Below, in pieces: positions 1 to 8,709 of a stretch of DNA of 64,000 bases (position 1 is the stretch's first letter; every line of letters starts with the position of its first letter). This stretch comes from a candidate division WOR-1 bacterium RIFOXYB2_FULL_46_45. GTDB lineage: Bacteria; Margulisbacteria; WOR-1; XYC2-FULL-46-14. A model generated the notes under the pieces. The model searched no databases and was not told the origin of the DNA. It saw only the letters and a program-made list of their open reading frames with translations. The position numbers were made by a program, and so were the translations under genes. The DNA lies in the NCBI GenBank assembly GCA_001771585.1, contig MEUE01000001.1, forward strand, positions 496,001 to 560,000. The letters run 5' to 3'.

Positions 1-1395
1 GTTGCTTACTTTGCCGTTGCTTACTTTAAAATAAGGAGTTTCAATAAAACCAAAATCATTGATCCTGCCGTAGGTGGCAAGCGAAGCGATCAAGCCGGCG
101 TTGGGACCTTCGGGGGTTTCAATCGGACAGACCCTGCCGTAGTGACTCGGATGAATGTCGCGGACCTCGAAACCGGCCCGCTCGCGGGTCAAACCGCCCG
201 GTCCCAAAGCCGAAAGACGGCGCTTGTGGGTCAATTCGGCCAAAGGATTAGTCTGATCCATAAACTGCGAAAGCTGTGAAGAGCCAAAAAATTCTTTGAT
301 CACCGCCGACATTGGACGGACGTTTATCAGCGCCTGGGGAGCAACCCCCGATCCGGCCTTGGTAAGCATCGCCTCTTTGATCAGCCGCTCAATCCTGGTC
401 AGCCCGATCCTAAATGTCCGGGTCAAAAGTTCCCCGACCGATCTGATCCGGCGGTTCCCCAAATGGTCAATATCATCGGTCAACCCTTCACCGTTATGCA
501 ATTTAATTAAATAATCGATAATCCCCAAAATATCTTCTTTGGTCAAAACCGCGCTCTCCATGTCAACTTTGATCTCCAGCTTGCGATTTAACTTATAACG
601 CCCAACCCTGCCCAGGTCATAACGCCGCTGGTTAAAGAAAAGGTTCGCCAGATATTGTTTGGCCCCTTCGTAGGTAGCCGGGTCTCCCGGACGCATCTTC
701 TTGTAAATTTCGATCAAGGCGTCTTCTCTTGAAACGATCGGGCTCTCTTTTAAGGTGCGCTTACGGAATTCCCCCTCTGAAAGGACCTGAAGGATCTCTT
801 TTTCGGTCGCCCCTATCGCGCAAAGAAAAGTGATAACTCCGATCTTTCTGGTTTTATTGATCCTGGCGTAAACGCACAGGTGGGCGTCGGTTTCGATTTC
901 AAGCCAAGCTCCGCGGTCGGGAATGACCGTGGCATAATAGAGGGTGCGGTCCAGCTTTTCAATCCGTTTACTTTCTTTAAAGTAAACTCCCGGAGAACGG
1001 GTCAGCTGGCTGACAATAACCCGCTCGGCGCCGTTTATAATAAAGGTGCCGCGCTCGGTCATCATCGGCAGGTCGCACAAGAAGACATCCTGCACTTTGA
1101 CCTCTTTGGACTGCTTGTTTACCAGCTTGATCTCGACGTTTAGAGGAGATGCAAAGGTCATTTCGCGGATCAAAGACTCCCGGACCGAATATTTCGGTTT
1201 GTCAAACTCAAATTTTCCGGTGAAATACAATTCGTATTTTCCGTCGTAACTTTTGATCGGCGAGGCCGCTTTGAGCTCGTCTCTTAAGCCGGTCTCTTTG
1301 AACCATTCAAAAGATTTAAGCTGCATCTCCAGAAAATCCGGAGCGGTAACCGCCCTCCTCTTCTCGTCCGCCAGAAGGCTTATCCTTTCTCTCAT
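1..1395 (-). CDS. rpoB: RNA polymerase beta subunit, N-terminal part (truncated by window edge)
   Basis: This is the beta subunit of RNA polymerase, which forms one side of the active-site cleft. The reverse strand reads open from ATG at 1395 to the window edge, giving about the first 465 residues. The rifampicin-binding region is clearly visible around 170-320 ([26 protein letters not shown], then [13 protein letters not shown]). The D, H and S positions altered in rifampicin-resistant mutants look wild type. The start lies two bases after the rplL stop, and its GGAG ribosome site sits inside the rplL 3' end, so translation is probably coupled. It is the last visible gene of the rpmG-rpoB operon; rpoC would be expected beyond the edge. 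Confidence 0.97.
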   Translation of the reverse strand, partial: MRERISLLADEKRRAVTAPDFLEMQLKSFEWFKETGLRDELKAASPIKSYDGKYELYFTGKFEFDKPKYSVRESLIREMTFASPLNVEIKLVNKQSKEVKVQDVFLCDLPMMTERGTFIINGAERVIVSQLTRSPGVYFKESKRIEKLDRTLYYATVIPDRGAWLEIETDAHLCVYARINKTRKIGVITFLCAIGATEKEILQVLSEGEFRKRTLKESPIVSREDALIEIYKKMRPGDPATYEGAKQYLANLFFNQRRYDLGRVGRYKLNRKLEIKVDMESAVLTKEDILGIIDYLIKLHNGEGLTDDIDHLGNRRIRSVGELLTRTFRIGLTRIERLIKEAMLTKAGSGVAPQALINVRPMSAVIKEFFGSSQLSQFMDQTNPLAELTHKRRLSALGPGGLTRERAGFEVRDIHPSHYGRVCPIETPEGPNAGLIASLATYGRINDFGFIETPYFKVSNGKVSN

Positions 1396-1397
1396 GC

Positions 1398-1769
1398 TTA
1401 TTTAATCTCCACCTTTGCCCCTTCGGCTTCGAGCTTCTGCTTCGCCTCCTGGGCTTTTTCCTTTTTAACTTTTTCAATCAGGGTCTTGGGGGCTCCGTCA
1501 ACCAGCTCTTTCGCCTCTTTGAGGCCCAAACCGGTCAGCTCCCTTACAACTTTCAATACCTGAATTTTTTTGTCTCCGGAAGAGGCCAAAACGACGTCAA
1601 ATTCGTCCTGCACTTCTTCCGCCGCCGCCGCACCCGCTCCGCCTGCCATGGCCATGACCGGTGCCGCCGCCGAAACGCCGAACTTTTCTTCGAATTTTTT
1701 TACCAAATCCGCCAGTTCCAAAACCGTCAAGCTTCCAACAGACGTAACAATTTCATCTAAATTTGCCAT
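1398..1769 (-). CDS. rplL: 50S ribosomal protein L7/L12
   Basis: Stalk protein of the large ribosomal subunit that recruits translation GTPases. It has 123 residues, the usual length. The N-terminal dimerisation helix ([15 protein letters not shown]) comes first, then an Ala-rich hinge around residues 40-52 ([13 protein letters not shown]), then the C-terminal domain with KxIxVxKxVRE and the [14 protein letters not shown] signature. A GGGAGGTG ribosome site precedes the ATG. It lies between rplJ and rpoB in the usual order, with only 2 nt before each neighbour. Confidence 0.98.
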   Translation of the reverse strand: MANLDEIVTSVGSLTVLELADLVKKFEEKFGVSAAAPVMAMAGGAGAAAAEEVQDEFDVVLASSGDKKIQVLKVVRELTGLGLKEAKELVDGAPKTLIEKVKKEKAQEAKQKLEAEGAKVEIK

Positions 1770-1771
1770 CT

Positions 1772-2317
1772 CTATTCACCTCCCTTTGCTTCTTGTCCTT
1801 TTTTATCTTTAATCGCGTTCAAAGAATACAACAGTTTTTTCAGTGTTCCCGCCAGGACATTGACGATCCCCTGCTTCGGACTGTTCATCGACTGCAGCAG
1901 CCGAACGATCAGCTCCTGCCTTCCGGGCAGTTTTGAAAGTTTTACAATCGCGTCTTTGCTCAAAAATTCGTCATTTAAAATTCCGCCGATAATTTCCGGC
2001 TTTTCGTTCTCTTTGATAAAACCGACCAGCTCTTTGGCCGGCTCAACCGGGTCAGCCGCCGCGAAAAGAATCGCAACCGATCCGGTCAGTTTTTCAAGCA
2101 GTTCCTTGTTTTTTGGCAAAGCCAGGTTCGACATGGTATTCTTGACCACTTTGTAGCTTGCCCCGCTGGCCTTTAATGAACGGCGCAGGATCGTCATCTG
2201 CTTAACGCTCATCCCTTTATAATCGGTCAAGATGATGCTTCCGCTCTTGTCCGCGATCTCTTTTATCTTTGAAACAACCAGCTCTTTTTCTTTTCTGACT
2301 ACTGTTCTTCCCGGCAT
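1772..2317 (-). CDS. rplJ: 50S ribosomal protein L10
   Basis: L10 anchors the L7/L12 dimers to 23S rRNA. The product is 181 residues from the ATG at 2317 ([13 protein letters not shown]). An in-frame ATG 24 nt upstream lies inside rplA and is unlikely to be used, because GGTGGAG is placed correctly for 2317. Conserved L10 features are LTDYKGMSV near residue 40 and [11 protein letters not shown] near 65. The start is one base after the rplA stop. That leaves no space for the structured rplJ leader through which L10 represses its own operon in many bacteria. Confidence 0.96.
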   Translation of the reverse strand: MPGRTVVRKEKELVVSKIKEIADKSGSIILTDYKGMSVKQMTILRRSLKASGASYKVVKNTMSNLALPKNKELLEKLTGSVAILFAAADPVEPAKELVGFIKENEKPEIIGGILNDEFLSKDAIVKLSKLPGRQELIVRLLQSMNSPKQGIVNVLAGTLKKLLYSLNAIKDKKGQEAKGGE

Positions 2318-2318
2318 A

Positions 2319-2996
2319 TTAAATCTCCACCAAAGAAGCATTTTCGAGACGGATTCCCGATCCCATCGAAGAAGAAATAAAAATGCTCTTTATGAATGCT
2401 CCTTTCACGCTCGACGGCTTGGCGGCCTGGACCGCGGCAACCGCCGTCTTTAAATTTTCAATGATCGCCTGGTCGGCGAAAGATTTCTTTCCTATTAATA
2501 TATGGACCACTCCGGTATCATCCATCTTGAATTCGGCTTTCCCTTTTTTAAAGGCCTGGACGGTTTCTTTGATGTCCAGGGTAACAGTTTGGCTTTTGGG
2601 ATTCGGCATCAAACCGCGTTTCCCTAAAACCTTTCCCAGCTTACCAACTTTACCCATCATGTCGGGAGTCGCAATCAGGATATCAAAATCTATAAAGCCC
2701 TTCTCAATTTTTTCTATTAGATCTTCCCCTCCAAAAACATCCGCCCCGGCGGTTTCGGCTTCGCCAACTTTGACTCCGCTTCCGATCACCGCTATTTTGA
2801 CTTTTTTACCGGTGCCGTGCGGAAGAGAAACAACGCCCCGAACCGGTGCGGTCCCCTTCTTTGGAGTGGTCCCCAGTTTGATTGAAAGGTCGACCCCTTC
2901 GTCAAACTTGGCCCAAGCGACTTCCTTTAATAATTTTATTGCCGCTTCCGGTTTATAAACCTTGTTGCGGTCAACTTTTTTCTTTTCTATTTTCAT
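2319..2996 (-). CDS. rplA: 50S ribosomal protein L1
   Basis: L1 forms the mobile stalk at the ribosomal E site and is a translational repressor in some bacteria. It has 225 residues, the family length. The signatures are [20 protein letters not shown] near residues 35-55 and [16 protein letters not shown] near 125-140. Its ATG overlaps the rplK TGA in an ATGA arrangement, which is typical of translational coupling. It belongs to the rplK-rplA-rplJ-rplL-rpoB run. Confidence 0.97.
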   Translation of the reverse strand: MKIEKKKVDRNKVYKPEAAIKLLKEVAWAKFDEGVDLSIKLGTTPKKGTAPVRGVVSLPHGTGKKVKIAVIGSGVKVGEAETAGADVFGGEDLIEKIEKGFIDFDILIATPDMMGKVGKLGKVLGKRGLMPNPKSQTVTLDIKETVQAFKKGKAEFKMDDTGVVHILIGKKSFADQAIIENLKTAVAAVQAAKPSSVKGAFIKSIFISSSMGSGIRLENASLVEI

Positions 2997-3433
2997 TCTA
3001 TCTCCACTCCCATACTGCGGGCGGTCCCGGCGACAATATTCATCGCCGCGGGGAGGTCGTTGGCGTTGATGTCGGGCATTTTTATTTTGGCAATTTCTTC
3101 GAGCTGTTTCTTGTTGATCTTGCCGACCTTGTTTTTGTTGGGCTGGCCGGAACCCTTTTCAATCTTGGCCGCTTTGCGGATCAGCGCGGCGGCGGGTGGA
3201 GTTTTCAGTATAAAATCGAAGGAGCGGTCTTTGTAGACGGAGATTTCAACCGGGACAATCATGTCCCCTTTTTCTCTGGTGGCTTCGTTGTAGGCCTTGC
3301 AGAATTCCATAATGTTGATCCCGTGCTGTCCAAGCGCGGGACCGATCGGAGGAGCCGGATTGGCTTTTCCCGCCGGAATCTGCAATTTGATTTTTGTCAG
3401 TAACTCTTTTTTCTTTTTCGGTTTAGCAGCCAT
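2993..3433 (-). CDS. rplK: 50S ribosomal protein L11
   Basis: L11 forms part of the GTPase-associated centre with L10 and L7/L12. It has 146 residues, with the N-terminal [22 protein letters not shown] signature split around residues 15-38 and [13 protein letters not shown] following. The C-terminal RNA-binding domain carries the KMPDINA segment. It lies 8 nt downstream of nusG and overlaps rplA by 4 nt. Confidence 0.97.
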   Translation of the reverse strand: MAAKPKKKKELLTKIKLQIPAGKANPAPPIGPALGQHGINIMEFCKAYNEATREKGDMIVPVEISVYKDRSFDFILKTPPAAALIRKAAKIEKGSGQPNKNKVGKINKKQLEEIAKIKMPDINANDLPAAMNIVAGTARSMGVEIE

Positions 3434-3441
3434 AATTTCCT

Positions 3442-4101
3442 TTATATAATCTTCTCGGCATGCTCAAAATTAACTTCGACCGGCGTATCTCTTCCAAAAA
3501 TATTGATCAAGACCTTGAGTTTTTCCTTGTCGATATTGATCTCGTCAATTGTTCCGGTATAACCTCTAAATGGTCCGGAAATAACCCTGACGGTCTCGCC
3601 TTTTTTGAAAGCGATCTCAAGCTTTTCCTCTTTCGCGCCGATCTGCTTCAAGACCCTCTGCATCTCCCGGTCGGAGACCGGAGTCGGCTTAACCTTGGTC
3701 CCGATGAACCTTGCCACTCCCGGCGTCTGCCGGATGGCGTGCCAAGTTTCGTCTGTTAGGATCATCTCAAGAAAAACGTAGCCCGGAAACATCTTCCTCT
3801 TCTTTTCGATCCGCTTCTTCCCTTTTAGCTCAACGATCTCTTCTTCGGGAATCAGGATCTGGGCAACGATATTCTGCATATGCAGCATATCGATGGTCTG
3901 GAGGAGCGCTTCTTCTACCTTTTCTTCCTGTCCGGAATAGGTTTGTATCACCCACCAGCGCTTCTCACCCTTTACATCAGCGAAATTGACCGGCTCCGGT
4001 TCCGGTTTTTGTTCCGGCGCTTGCGGCTCTTCCGCCGCCGGAACTTCCGGAACTATCGGCTCACTCTGCTGGTTTTCAATTTGCTTATTTTCTTCTTCCA
4101 T
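3442..4101 (-). CDS. nusG: Transcription termination/antitermination protein NusG
   Basis: NusG binds RNA polymerase through its NGN domain and couples it to ribosomes or Rho through its KOW domain. From the ATG at 4101 it has 219 residues. About 45 acidic, Pro/Glu-rich residues precede the NGN domain, which starts at [16 protein letters not shown]; this tail is longer than in most NusG proteins. The NGN domain contains [10 protein letters not shown] and TPGVARFIG. The C-terminal KOW motif is [18 protein letters not shown]. An upstream in-frame start would lie inside secE and is rejected. The secE TAA and nusG ATG share one base (TAATG). Confidence 0.95.
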   Translation of the reverse strand: MEEENKQIENQQSEPIVPEVPAAEEPQAPEQKPEPEPVNFADVKGEKRWWVIQTYSGQEEKVEEALLQTIDMLHMQNIVAQILIPEEEIVELKGKKRIEKKRKMFPGYVFLEMILTDETWHAIRQTPGVARFIGTKVKPTPVSDREMQRVLKQIGAKEEKLEIAFKKGETVRVISGPFRGYTGTIDEINIDKEKLKVLINIFGRDTPVEVNFEHAEKII

Positions 4102-4298
4102 TAAAATACCTGGTTCAGCAACAAAATTAACTTGGCCAAGACCAAGTCGGTAAACATCACAAAAAAACCGATCGCGAAACTGACTACAATTATTATTATA
4201 GTAGCGGATACAACATACTGCCGGGTCGGCCACGCTACTTTCTTAACCTCTGCCTGGGTCTCTTTCAAATACTCTGTTATTTTATTCTTCATTTTCAC
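4101..4298 (-). CDS. secE: Preprotein translocase subunit SecE
   Basis: Small single-span subunit that clamps the SecY channel. It has 65 residues: an amphipathic N-terminal helix with EVKKVAWPTR, the SecE signature, then one transmembrane segment at about residues 30-55. It is the short, one-span form found outside gamma-proteobacteria. It lies directly after tRNA-Trp and overlaps nusG by one base, the conserved secE-nusG order. Confidence 0.95.
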   Translation of the reverse strand: MKMKNKITEYLKETQAEVKKVAWPTRQYVVSATIIIIVVSFAIGFFVMFTDLVLAKLILLLNQVF

Positions 4299-4301
4299 AA
4301 A

Positions 4302-4375
4302 CGGGCGAGAGAGGAATCGAACCCCTAACCCCCGGTTTTGGAGACCGGTGCTCTAGCCAGTTGAGCTACTCGCCC
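4302..4375 (-). tRNA. trnW: tRNA-Trp (anticodon CCA)
   Basis: The reverse complement folds into a cloverleaf with a seven-pair acceptor stem (GGGCGAG with CTCGCCC), an anticodon stem CCGGT/ACCGG enclosing loop CTCCAAA (anticodon CCA), and a T arm with GGTTCGATTCC. The discriminator base is G. The 3' CCA is not encoded, so it must be added enzymatically. The gene directly abuts the rpmG stop codon and precedes secE, an arrangement common in bacteria. Confidence 0.97.
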
Positions 4376-4525
4376 CTACTTTGTCTCCTTATGAGGCGTG
4401 TGCTTCCTGCACCGGCTACAGTACTTGGAACGCTCCAGACGCCCCTGCGTATTTTTCTTATTCTTGGTCGTCGCGTAATTCCTATTTTTGCACTCGGTGC
4501 ATTCTAATGTAATTATTTCCTGCAT
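4376..4525 (-). CDS. rpmG: 50S ribosomal protein L33
   Basis: A 49-residue protein starting [17 protein letters not shown] and ending [11 protein letters not shown]. Two CxxC pairs (CTEC near residue 10 and CSRC near 36) show that this is the zinc-binding form of L33. [14 protein letters not shown] is the family signature. It is the first gene of the rpmG-trnW-secE-nusG-rpl-rpoB operon, preceded by a leader of about 150 nt. The stop codon touches the tRNA 5' end. Confidence 0.95.
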   Translation of the reverse strand: MQEIITLECTECKNRNYATTKNKKNTQGRLERSKYCSRCRKHTPHKETK

Positions 4526-4543
4526 ATTTATCTCGCGTTTTTC

Positions 4544-4665
4544 TATCCGCAAGCGCGGATAAAAAACAAAACCCCAAAAAACAACATTCCTCCCCCTTCT
4601 ACTCCTGTTTTTTGTAAAACCGGAAGAACGGAGAAGTCAACAATATTTCTTTTGGAAAAATATTG
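4544..4665 (-). promoter_or_regulatory. Structured 5' leader of the rpmG-rpoB operon
   Basis: The untranslated leader holds two perfect inverted repeats. An 8-bp pair (CAATATTT / AAATATTG) spans 4641-4665, and a 7-bp hairpin (TATCCGC / GCGGATA) spans 4544-4561, about 20 nt before the rpmG start. No T-run follows either hairpin, so they are not obvious terminators. A regulatory role is inference only. Confidence 0.45.
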
Positions 4666-4679
4666 AGATGTTACTAACT

Positions 4680-4709
4680 ATTATATAATGGGAGCACAAT
4701 TGTTGTCAA
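4680..4709 (-). promoter_or_regulatory. Sigma70-type promoter of the rpmG-rpoB operon
   Basis: On the reverse strand TTGACA (4704-4709) is followed after 18 nt by TATAAT (4680-4685). Both hexamers match the consensus perfectly, as expected for a ribosomal/RNA polymerase operon. Transcription would begin near 4673 and give a leader of about 150 nt before rpmG. Confidence 0.85.
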
Positions 4710-4738
4710 GGGGGGATTTTGGGATTAAAAAGAAAAGG

Positions 4739-4931
4739 CTCGAATTCTTATCACGAATCAATAATCCCGAATAAATGCGAATGAAATGGTCTCAAATGAG
4801 AGTCTCAAATCCTCAAATTTGATCTCGAAACTTGAAAGGGTTCGGAAATCGATTTGGGTATTCGAGTCATTAATTCGAGACCTTGCCCATTTGAATTGAT
4901 TCGAGAGGTTGATTCGTGATAAAAATTAGAG
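4739..4931. repeat. 193-bp imperfect palindromic element, copy 1
   Basis: The two halves are inverted repeats of each other along almost the whole length. The left end reads CTCGAATTCTTATCACGAAT, and the reverse complement of the right end reads CTCTAATTTTTATCACGAAT. Each arm is a series of CTCRAAT / CGAAT-type units spaced by a few bases. The arms align, nearly without gaps, with those of the element at 59216-59405. It begins just after the stop of the lipoprotein gene and ends just before the rpmG promoter, so it could act as a terminator or insulator. Confidence 0.8.
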
Positions 4932-4943
4932 ACTATTTTCCCC

Positions 4944-6284
4944 TCAATTCCCCTTCCAAGTATTGTAGTAATAATTCAAGAGCGGAAGAAATTCGGTAGT
5001 GGCTTTGGTGTTGCCGGCTGTGCTGGGGTGGCTGTCGCCGCCGGTATGATAAGGAGAATTTCCGCCATAACTTGCGGAATACGAATGAACAACACTCCCC
5101 GCTTCAACCGTATGATGGGAATCGGTTTCGGAAAGCGTGCAATAATAATCATACACCCCGACATTATTATGCGCATAGCCGGAAAGCCAGCCGCTGCTTG
5201 TATCCACCAGCCAATCATTCAGTTGTTTGGTTAATACATAAGAAGAAGTGGAGACCGGAGCCGGCGGAATTATTAAAATAAAAAGCTTGTCGGTATGCGC
5301 GGCAAAATAAGTTAGTAAACCGTTATAGATCGCCTGCTCGTCGGCAATACTTCCCCCGACTTCGCTGTTTGGATAACAGGACTTAAAGATTACCACTTCA
5401 TTGTCTCCGGAAGCCCGGGCGATTGAGTTTGAGTAAGAACTATCCCCATAATAGGCGACTGAAGTGTTCGCGTAAACATAAGGCATTTTTGCGTCAACAA
5501 ACCAGCTGGGCCAATTCACCGTATCGGTTCCATCCCCCAAGTTGTCTCCGGCCTGCGCATCCCATCCATAATCGGTATCGGTTACATAATAATTATTATT
5601 ATTTAGCGCTTGAGCCAATGCCCCCGGAAAATCCCCGGTTGCGGAGCTGGTCCTTAGCCAATTCCTGCCGGATGAATGATGGATAAAAACAAGATTTACG
5701 GTTGAACTTGGCTTGGTAGTATTTACCGATGAAGAAGCCGCTGCCCTGGTGACCGTTATCGTATAAGTTTTTGTGTTGCTCCCGTCGCTCACAATAATCG
5801 ATACCGCCTTTGCCACTCCCGCAGTTAAAGAAACTCCTCCCGATGCGACACCGGAAGCAACAGTATTTCCATCAACTGTAATTGTTACCGAAGAACCGGC
5901 AGAAGCGGTTGGAGTAAAAGCAACACTGGCAACCGAATTCGCAACGGCAACCGTATAATCCGTTGTTCCGCTGGAAAAAGATGGGCTTAATGTTCCCTCT
6001 GATATGCTTAGCGCAGAAAGATCCAGACTGACGGCCACCGGTTCCGGAGTTACAACTGGAGTCGGTTCAGGAGCTGGAGTTGGAGCGGTTGTTTCCGGCG
6101 TGGTAACCGGAGTAGTTTCCGGGGTAGTGACCGGCGCTGTAACCGGAGTAGTCGTCGGTGCGGAAGCCGGATTCTCCGCTACCGGAGCGGTAGTCGAAGA
6201 AGGATTATTGACCGTTGAACAGGCGGACAAAAAGAAGACCGCCAGAGAAAGGAGTATGGTAATTAGGATCAGAAGCTTTCTCAT
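4944..6284 (-). CDS. Lipoprotein with cadherin-like domain and SGNH-hydrolase-like C-terminus
   Basis: A 446-residue exported protein. The signal peptide ends in a lipobox-like LSACS near residue 22. A Thr/Pro-rich stalk with TTPVTT / TTPETT repeats follows to about residue 85. Next comes a cadherin-like beta-sandwich (LSALSISEGTLSPSF..., ending TYTITVTR) to about residue 185. The C-terminal 250 residues start LVFIHHSSGRNWL and end near DSHPSTAGN. The late D/S-H block and the early HHSSG segment suggest an SGNH/GDSL-like esterase fold, which is inference. TATAAT ends 6 nt before the ATG and no ribosome site is visible, so the mRNA is probably leaderless. Confidence 0.7.
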   Translation of the reverse strand: MRKLLILITILLSLAVFFLSACSTVNNPSSTTAPVAENPASAPTTTPVTAPVTTPETTPVTTPETTAPTPAPEPTPVVTPEPVAVSLDLSALSISEGTLSPSFSSGTTDYTVAVANSVASVAFTPTASAGSSVTITVDGNTVASGVASGGVSLTAGVAKAVSIIVSDGSNTKTYTITVTRAAASSSVNTTKPSSTVNLVFIHHSSGRNWLRTSSATGDFPGALAQALNNNNYYVTDTDYGWDAQAGDNLGDGTDTVNWPSWFVDAKMPYVYANTSVAYYGDSSYSNSIARASGDNEVVIFKSCYPNSEVGGSIADEQAIYNGLLTYFAAHTDKLFILIIPPAPVSTSSYVLTKQLNDWLVDTSSGWLSGYAHNNVGVYDYYCTLSETDSHHTVEAGSVVHSYSASYGGNSPYHTGGDSHPSTAGNTKATTEFLPLLNYYYNTWKGN

Positions 6285-6333
6285 ACATATATTATATCGC
6301 GAAAAGAGGGAGAGAACTTGCGCCGACCAATTA

Positions 6334-7107
6334 TCAAACTCCTAAAAAAGCTTCCAACATTTCTTGATAAGTTTGAAACCTCTGCTCTCTGTCTCTCATT
6401 GTCATCTTGTATAACATATCATAAAAAGGGTTATTGGCAGCTGCCTTTGCCTCCCTAATTTTTTCCGCATCTTTAAATCTTATCTTTTTTGTCAGAACAT
6501 CAATTATTTTCGTGTCATCAAACGCAATTTCTCCGGAAACCGCAAAGAAAAGTAAAAGCCCCAAAGAATATTGGTCGGACCTCCAGTCAAGTTCCAATCT
6601 TTTTATTTGCTCCGGAGAAACATATTCAGGACTACCTAAGACCCCTCCATCACTATTTTGAGCCAAGGCAATCCCAAAGTCAAAAACAACCGGACGATCA
6701 CTATCCTCTTTTCTTAAAAAGATATTTTCCGGTTTTAGGTCGCGGTGAACAATTCCCGCGTCCCAAACATTTTTCAGACCACTGATAAGCCCAAGGCCAA
6801 GCCGAGCCGCCTCTTTTTCCAAAATAGGCCCTTTTTCCCATATGATTGCACAAAGGTCTTTTCCTTCCAAATATTCCATAGTTAAAAACGGCAATTCCCC
6901 AAGTAGCGGACAAAAGTTAGCCGCCCCTTGAGAATACTCCTTAACAACATTTTCATGAGGAGCAATCCTCCGCATTGCCTCAAATTCCAGATCAACTCCC
7001 CTTCCCACCTTTAGCGCCACAGGATCAGCTCCCGGTCTTTTTAATTTATAAACCCAGGCCATCCCACCATTTCCAATTAATTCTAATTGCGCTCTGTTTA
7101 TCGTCAT
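6334..7107 (-). CDS. Ser/Thr protein kinase (Hanks-type, soluble)
   Basis: A 257-residue protein consisting only of a kinase domain. The Gly-rich loop is GNGGMAWV (residues 12-19), the ATP lysine is in ALK (33), the catalytic loop is HRDLKPEN (121-128), the Mg loop is DFG (143-145) and the activation/APE region is GSPEYVSPEQ. All key residues are present, so it should be active. There is no transmembrane or sensor domain, unlike most PknB-type kinases. A promoter of the TGAAATTT-N12-NNCGATA type lies 28-55 nt upstream, and a GGGAGAA ribosome site precedes the ATG. A PP2C phosphatase at 44937-45797 has the same promoter type and may oppose it (inference). Confidence 0.9.
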   Translation of the reverse strand: MTINRAQLELIGNGGMAWVYKLKRPGADPVALKVGRGVDLEFEAMRRIAPHENVVKEYSQGAANFCPLLGELPFLTMEYLEGKDLCAIIWEKGPILEKEAARLGLGLISGLKNVWDAGIVHRDLKPENIFLRKEDSDRPVVFDFGIALAQNSDGGVLGSPEYVSPEQIKRLELDWRSDQYSLGLLLFFAVSGEIAFDDTKIIDVLTKKIRFKDAEKIREAKAAANNPFYDMLYKMTMRDREQRFQTYQEMLEAFLGV

Positions 7108-7134
7108 AATTATTCTTATTCTCCCTATACTTAA

Positions 7135-7162
7135 ATATCGTAAAAATGGGACTAAAATTTCA
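7135..7162 (-). promoter_or_regulatory. Sigma28-like promoter of the kinase gene
   Basis: The reverse strand reads TGAAATTT (7155-7162), 12 nt, then TACGATAT (7135-7142). Both blocks and the exact 12-nt spacing recur before six other genes in the window (11753, 13852, 13986, 15643, 45797 and 53869). Confidence 0.65.
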
Positions 7163-7233
7163 CTATTTCAAAAAATAGGTTACAGGATGATATTCGATCG
7201 AATTGGATCGGTTTGTGTTATAATTGTCCTACC

Positions 7234-8319
7234 ATGGAAATAATTCTTGTCCTAATCTCGCTAATCACCCTGATCGCTTTAGGATTGGTTGTTTTCAAGC
7301 TCAACTCCCTCTCCCAAAAACCGAAAGAGGACAACTCGGCGCAATTAATTGAAGGACTGCGCAGTCAGTTTGTGACTCAATTGGGACAGATCACCGAGCA
7401 GGTAACCAAACTCTATTCCGAAAACCAGAATATTTTGCAAAAAGTAAACACGGACTTTACCCAAACCATGCAAAACGTGGACAAAAACGTGAACGCGCGG
7501 CTGGATAACGCGGCCAAAGCGATCAAAGAGGTTCACGTAAAACTAACAGAGGTCAATGAAGGCTCCAAACGAATGCAGGAGATCGGAAAAGACATTTCAT
7601 CTCTTCAGGAAATATTGCGGGCGCCAAAAATCCGCGGAGGGATGGGAGAACTGTTTTTATCGGACTTATTGAAGCAAGTCCTTCCCGCCTCACGCTACCA
7701 GCTGCAGTATTATTTCAAAAGCCGGGAAGCGGTTGATGCCGTAATCGTTTTGAAAGAAGGGATGGTTCCGGTCGATTCCAAGTTCCCGCTGGAAAATTTT
7801 AAAAAGATCATGGGATCAGAAGACGAAGTCCAAAAGATCGCCGCGAAAAAACAGTTTATCAAAGATGTTAAAAAACATATCGATGCGATCTGCAACAAAT
7901 ATATTCTTCCCGACGAAGGAACGTTTGATTTTGCCCTGATGTATATCCCGGCCGAAAACGTCTATTATGAGACCATCATAAAAGATGAAAATCTCGACGA
8001 CGGAAAAAGCCTTTTTCAGTACGCAATTGAAAAAAGGGTCCTCCCGGTCTCCCCCAACTCCTTTTACGCCTACCTGCAAACTATTTTACTCGGACTGCGG
8101 GGGATGAAGATCGAAGCGCAGGCGCAGGATATTTTGAGAAATTTAGGAAGGCTGGCGGGAGATTTCAACAAAGTGCTGGAAGATTTTGGAAAGATCGGGA
8201 CACATGTTAAAAATCTGAATGCCGCCTATGACAATGCCGACAAACGCATAAGCCGCTTTGGCGATAAGCTGGAATCGCTGGAAGAGAAAGAAACCACCCC
8301 CTTGACCCTTGACTCCTGA
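7234..8319 (+). CDS. rmuC: DNA recombination protein RmuC
   Basis: RmuC proteins limit inversions at short repeats and contain a PD-(D/E)XK-like nuclease core. The product has 361 residues from ATG 7234: an N-terminal transmembrane helix (about residues 3-22), a long coiled coil, and a core domain from about residue 130 (IRGGMGELFLSDLLKQVLP, AVIVLKEGMVPVDSKFPLENF, FALMYIPAENVYYE). A TATAAT box at 7219-7224 ends 9 nt before the ATG and no ribosome site is present, so the transcript is probably leaderless. An in-frame TTG at 7213 overlaps the -10 region and is rejected. Confidence 0.93.
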   Translation: MEIILVLISLITLIALGLVVFKLNSLSQKPKEDNSAQLIEGLRSQFVTQLGQITEQVTKLYSENQNILQKVNTDFTQTMQNVDKNVNARLDNAAKAIKEVHVKLTEVNEGSKRMQEIGKDISSLQEILRAPKIRGGMGELFLSDLLKQVLPASRYQLQYYFKSREAVDAVIVLKEGMVPVDSKFPLENFKKIMGSEDEVQKIAAKKQFIKDVKKHIDAICNKYILPDEGTFDFALMYIPAENVYYETIIKDENLDDGKSLFQYAIEKRVLPVSPNSFYAYLQTILLGLRGMKIEAQAQDILRNLGRLAGDFNKVLEDFGKIGTHVKNLNAAYDNADKRISRFGDKLESLEEKETTPLTLDS

Positions 8320-8330
8320 CCCGATATAAT
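8302..8330 (+). promoter_or_regulatory. Sigma70-type promoter for the EamA-like gene
   Basis: TTGACC (8302-8307), 17 nt, TATAAT (8325-8330), then ATG after 10 nt. The -35 lies inside the end of rmuC, so the downstream gene has its own promoter and almost no leader. Confidence 0.7.
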
Positions 8331-8340
8331 AATTCCTTCG

Positions 8341-8709
8341 ATGAAAACCTTAATCGCCTTGATTGGCGCCTATTCACTGATACTGGCTTCCAGCCAGGTT
8401 ATTTTAAAGCTGGGAATAAATCATCTTGGCGCTTTGCGCTTCAAGACGCTTGGCGATATTTTTCCAATCGTATTGAGATCCCTGCAAAGTTTTCCGATCA
8501 TGCTGGGGGTTTCCCTGATGGCGGTCTCTTTTCTGGTCTGGTTTTATATCCTTTCCCTGTTTAAGCTGAGCGTTGCTTTTCCGCTCTCTTCCATGACCTT
8601 TGTCGTCACCGTCTTTATGGCGGGAATCTGCCTGGGAGAACCGATCACAGTTTATAATGTCATCGGAACCGTCATCATCTGCCTGGGGATCTTTGTTCTA
8701 CTGCATTGA
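8341..8709 (+). CDS. Small multidrug-resistance/EamA-type membrane protein
   Basis: A 122-residue protein with four hydrophobic segments (about residues 3-22, 38-55, 58-82 and 98-121). It resembles a single EamA/DMT unit or an SMR transporter half; the final segment ends in ...VIGTVIICLGIFVLLH with an upstream GEPI/GEPIT motif typical of this superfamily. Such proteins work as dimers to export lipids, polyamines or drugs; the substrate cannot be read from the sequence. Its own promoter lies in the rmuC 3' end. The 3' end overlaps the convergent helicase gene by 12 nt. Confidence 0.75.
   Translation: MKTLIALIGAYSLILASSQVILKLGINHLGALRFKTLGDIFPIVLRSLQSFPIMLGVSLMAVSFLVWFYILSLFKLSVAFPLSSMTFVVTVFMAGICLGEPITVYNVIGTVIICLGIFVLLH

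Noticed and set aside
1-30. Direct repeat GTTGCTTACTTT at the window start, possibly an assembly artefact
   Set aside because: It encodes KVSNGKVSN in rpoB, matching the KVxxGxV pattern found at this point in other beta subunits.
2383-2958. Long plus-strand open frames opposite the ribosomal protein genes
   Set aside because: They are shadows of rplA/rplK on the other strand; no ribosome site, and no protein family features.
4101-4233. Longer N-terminus for NusG
   Set aside because: The extra codons lie within secE in another frame; the TAATG overlap gives the natural start.
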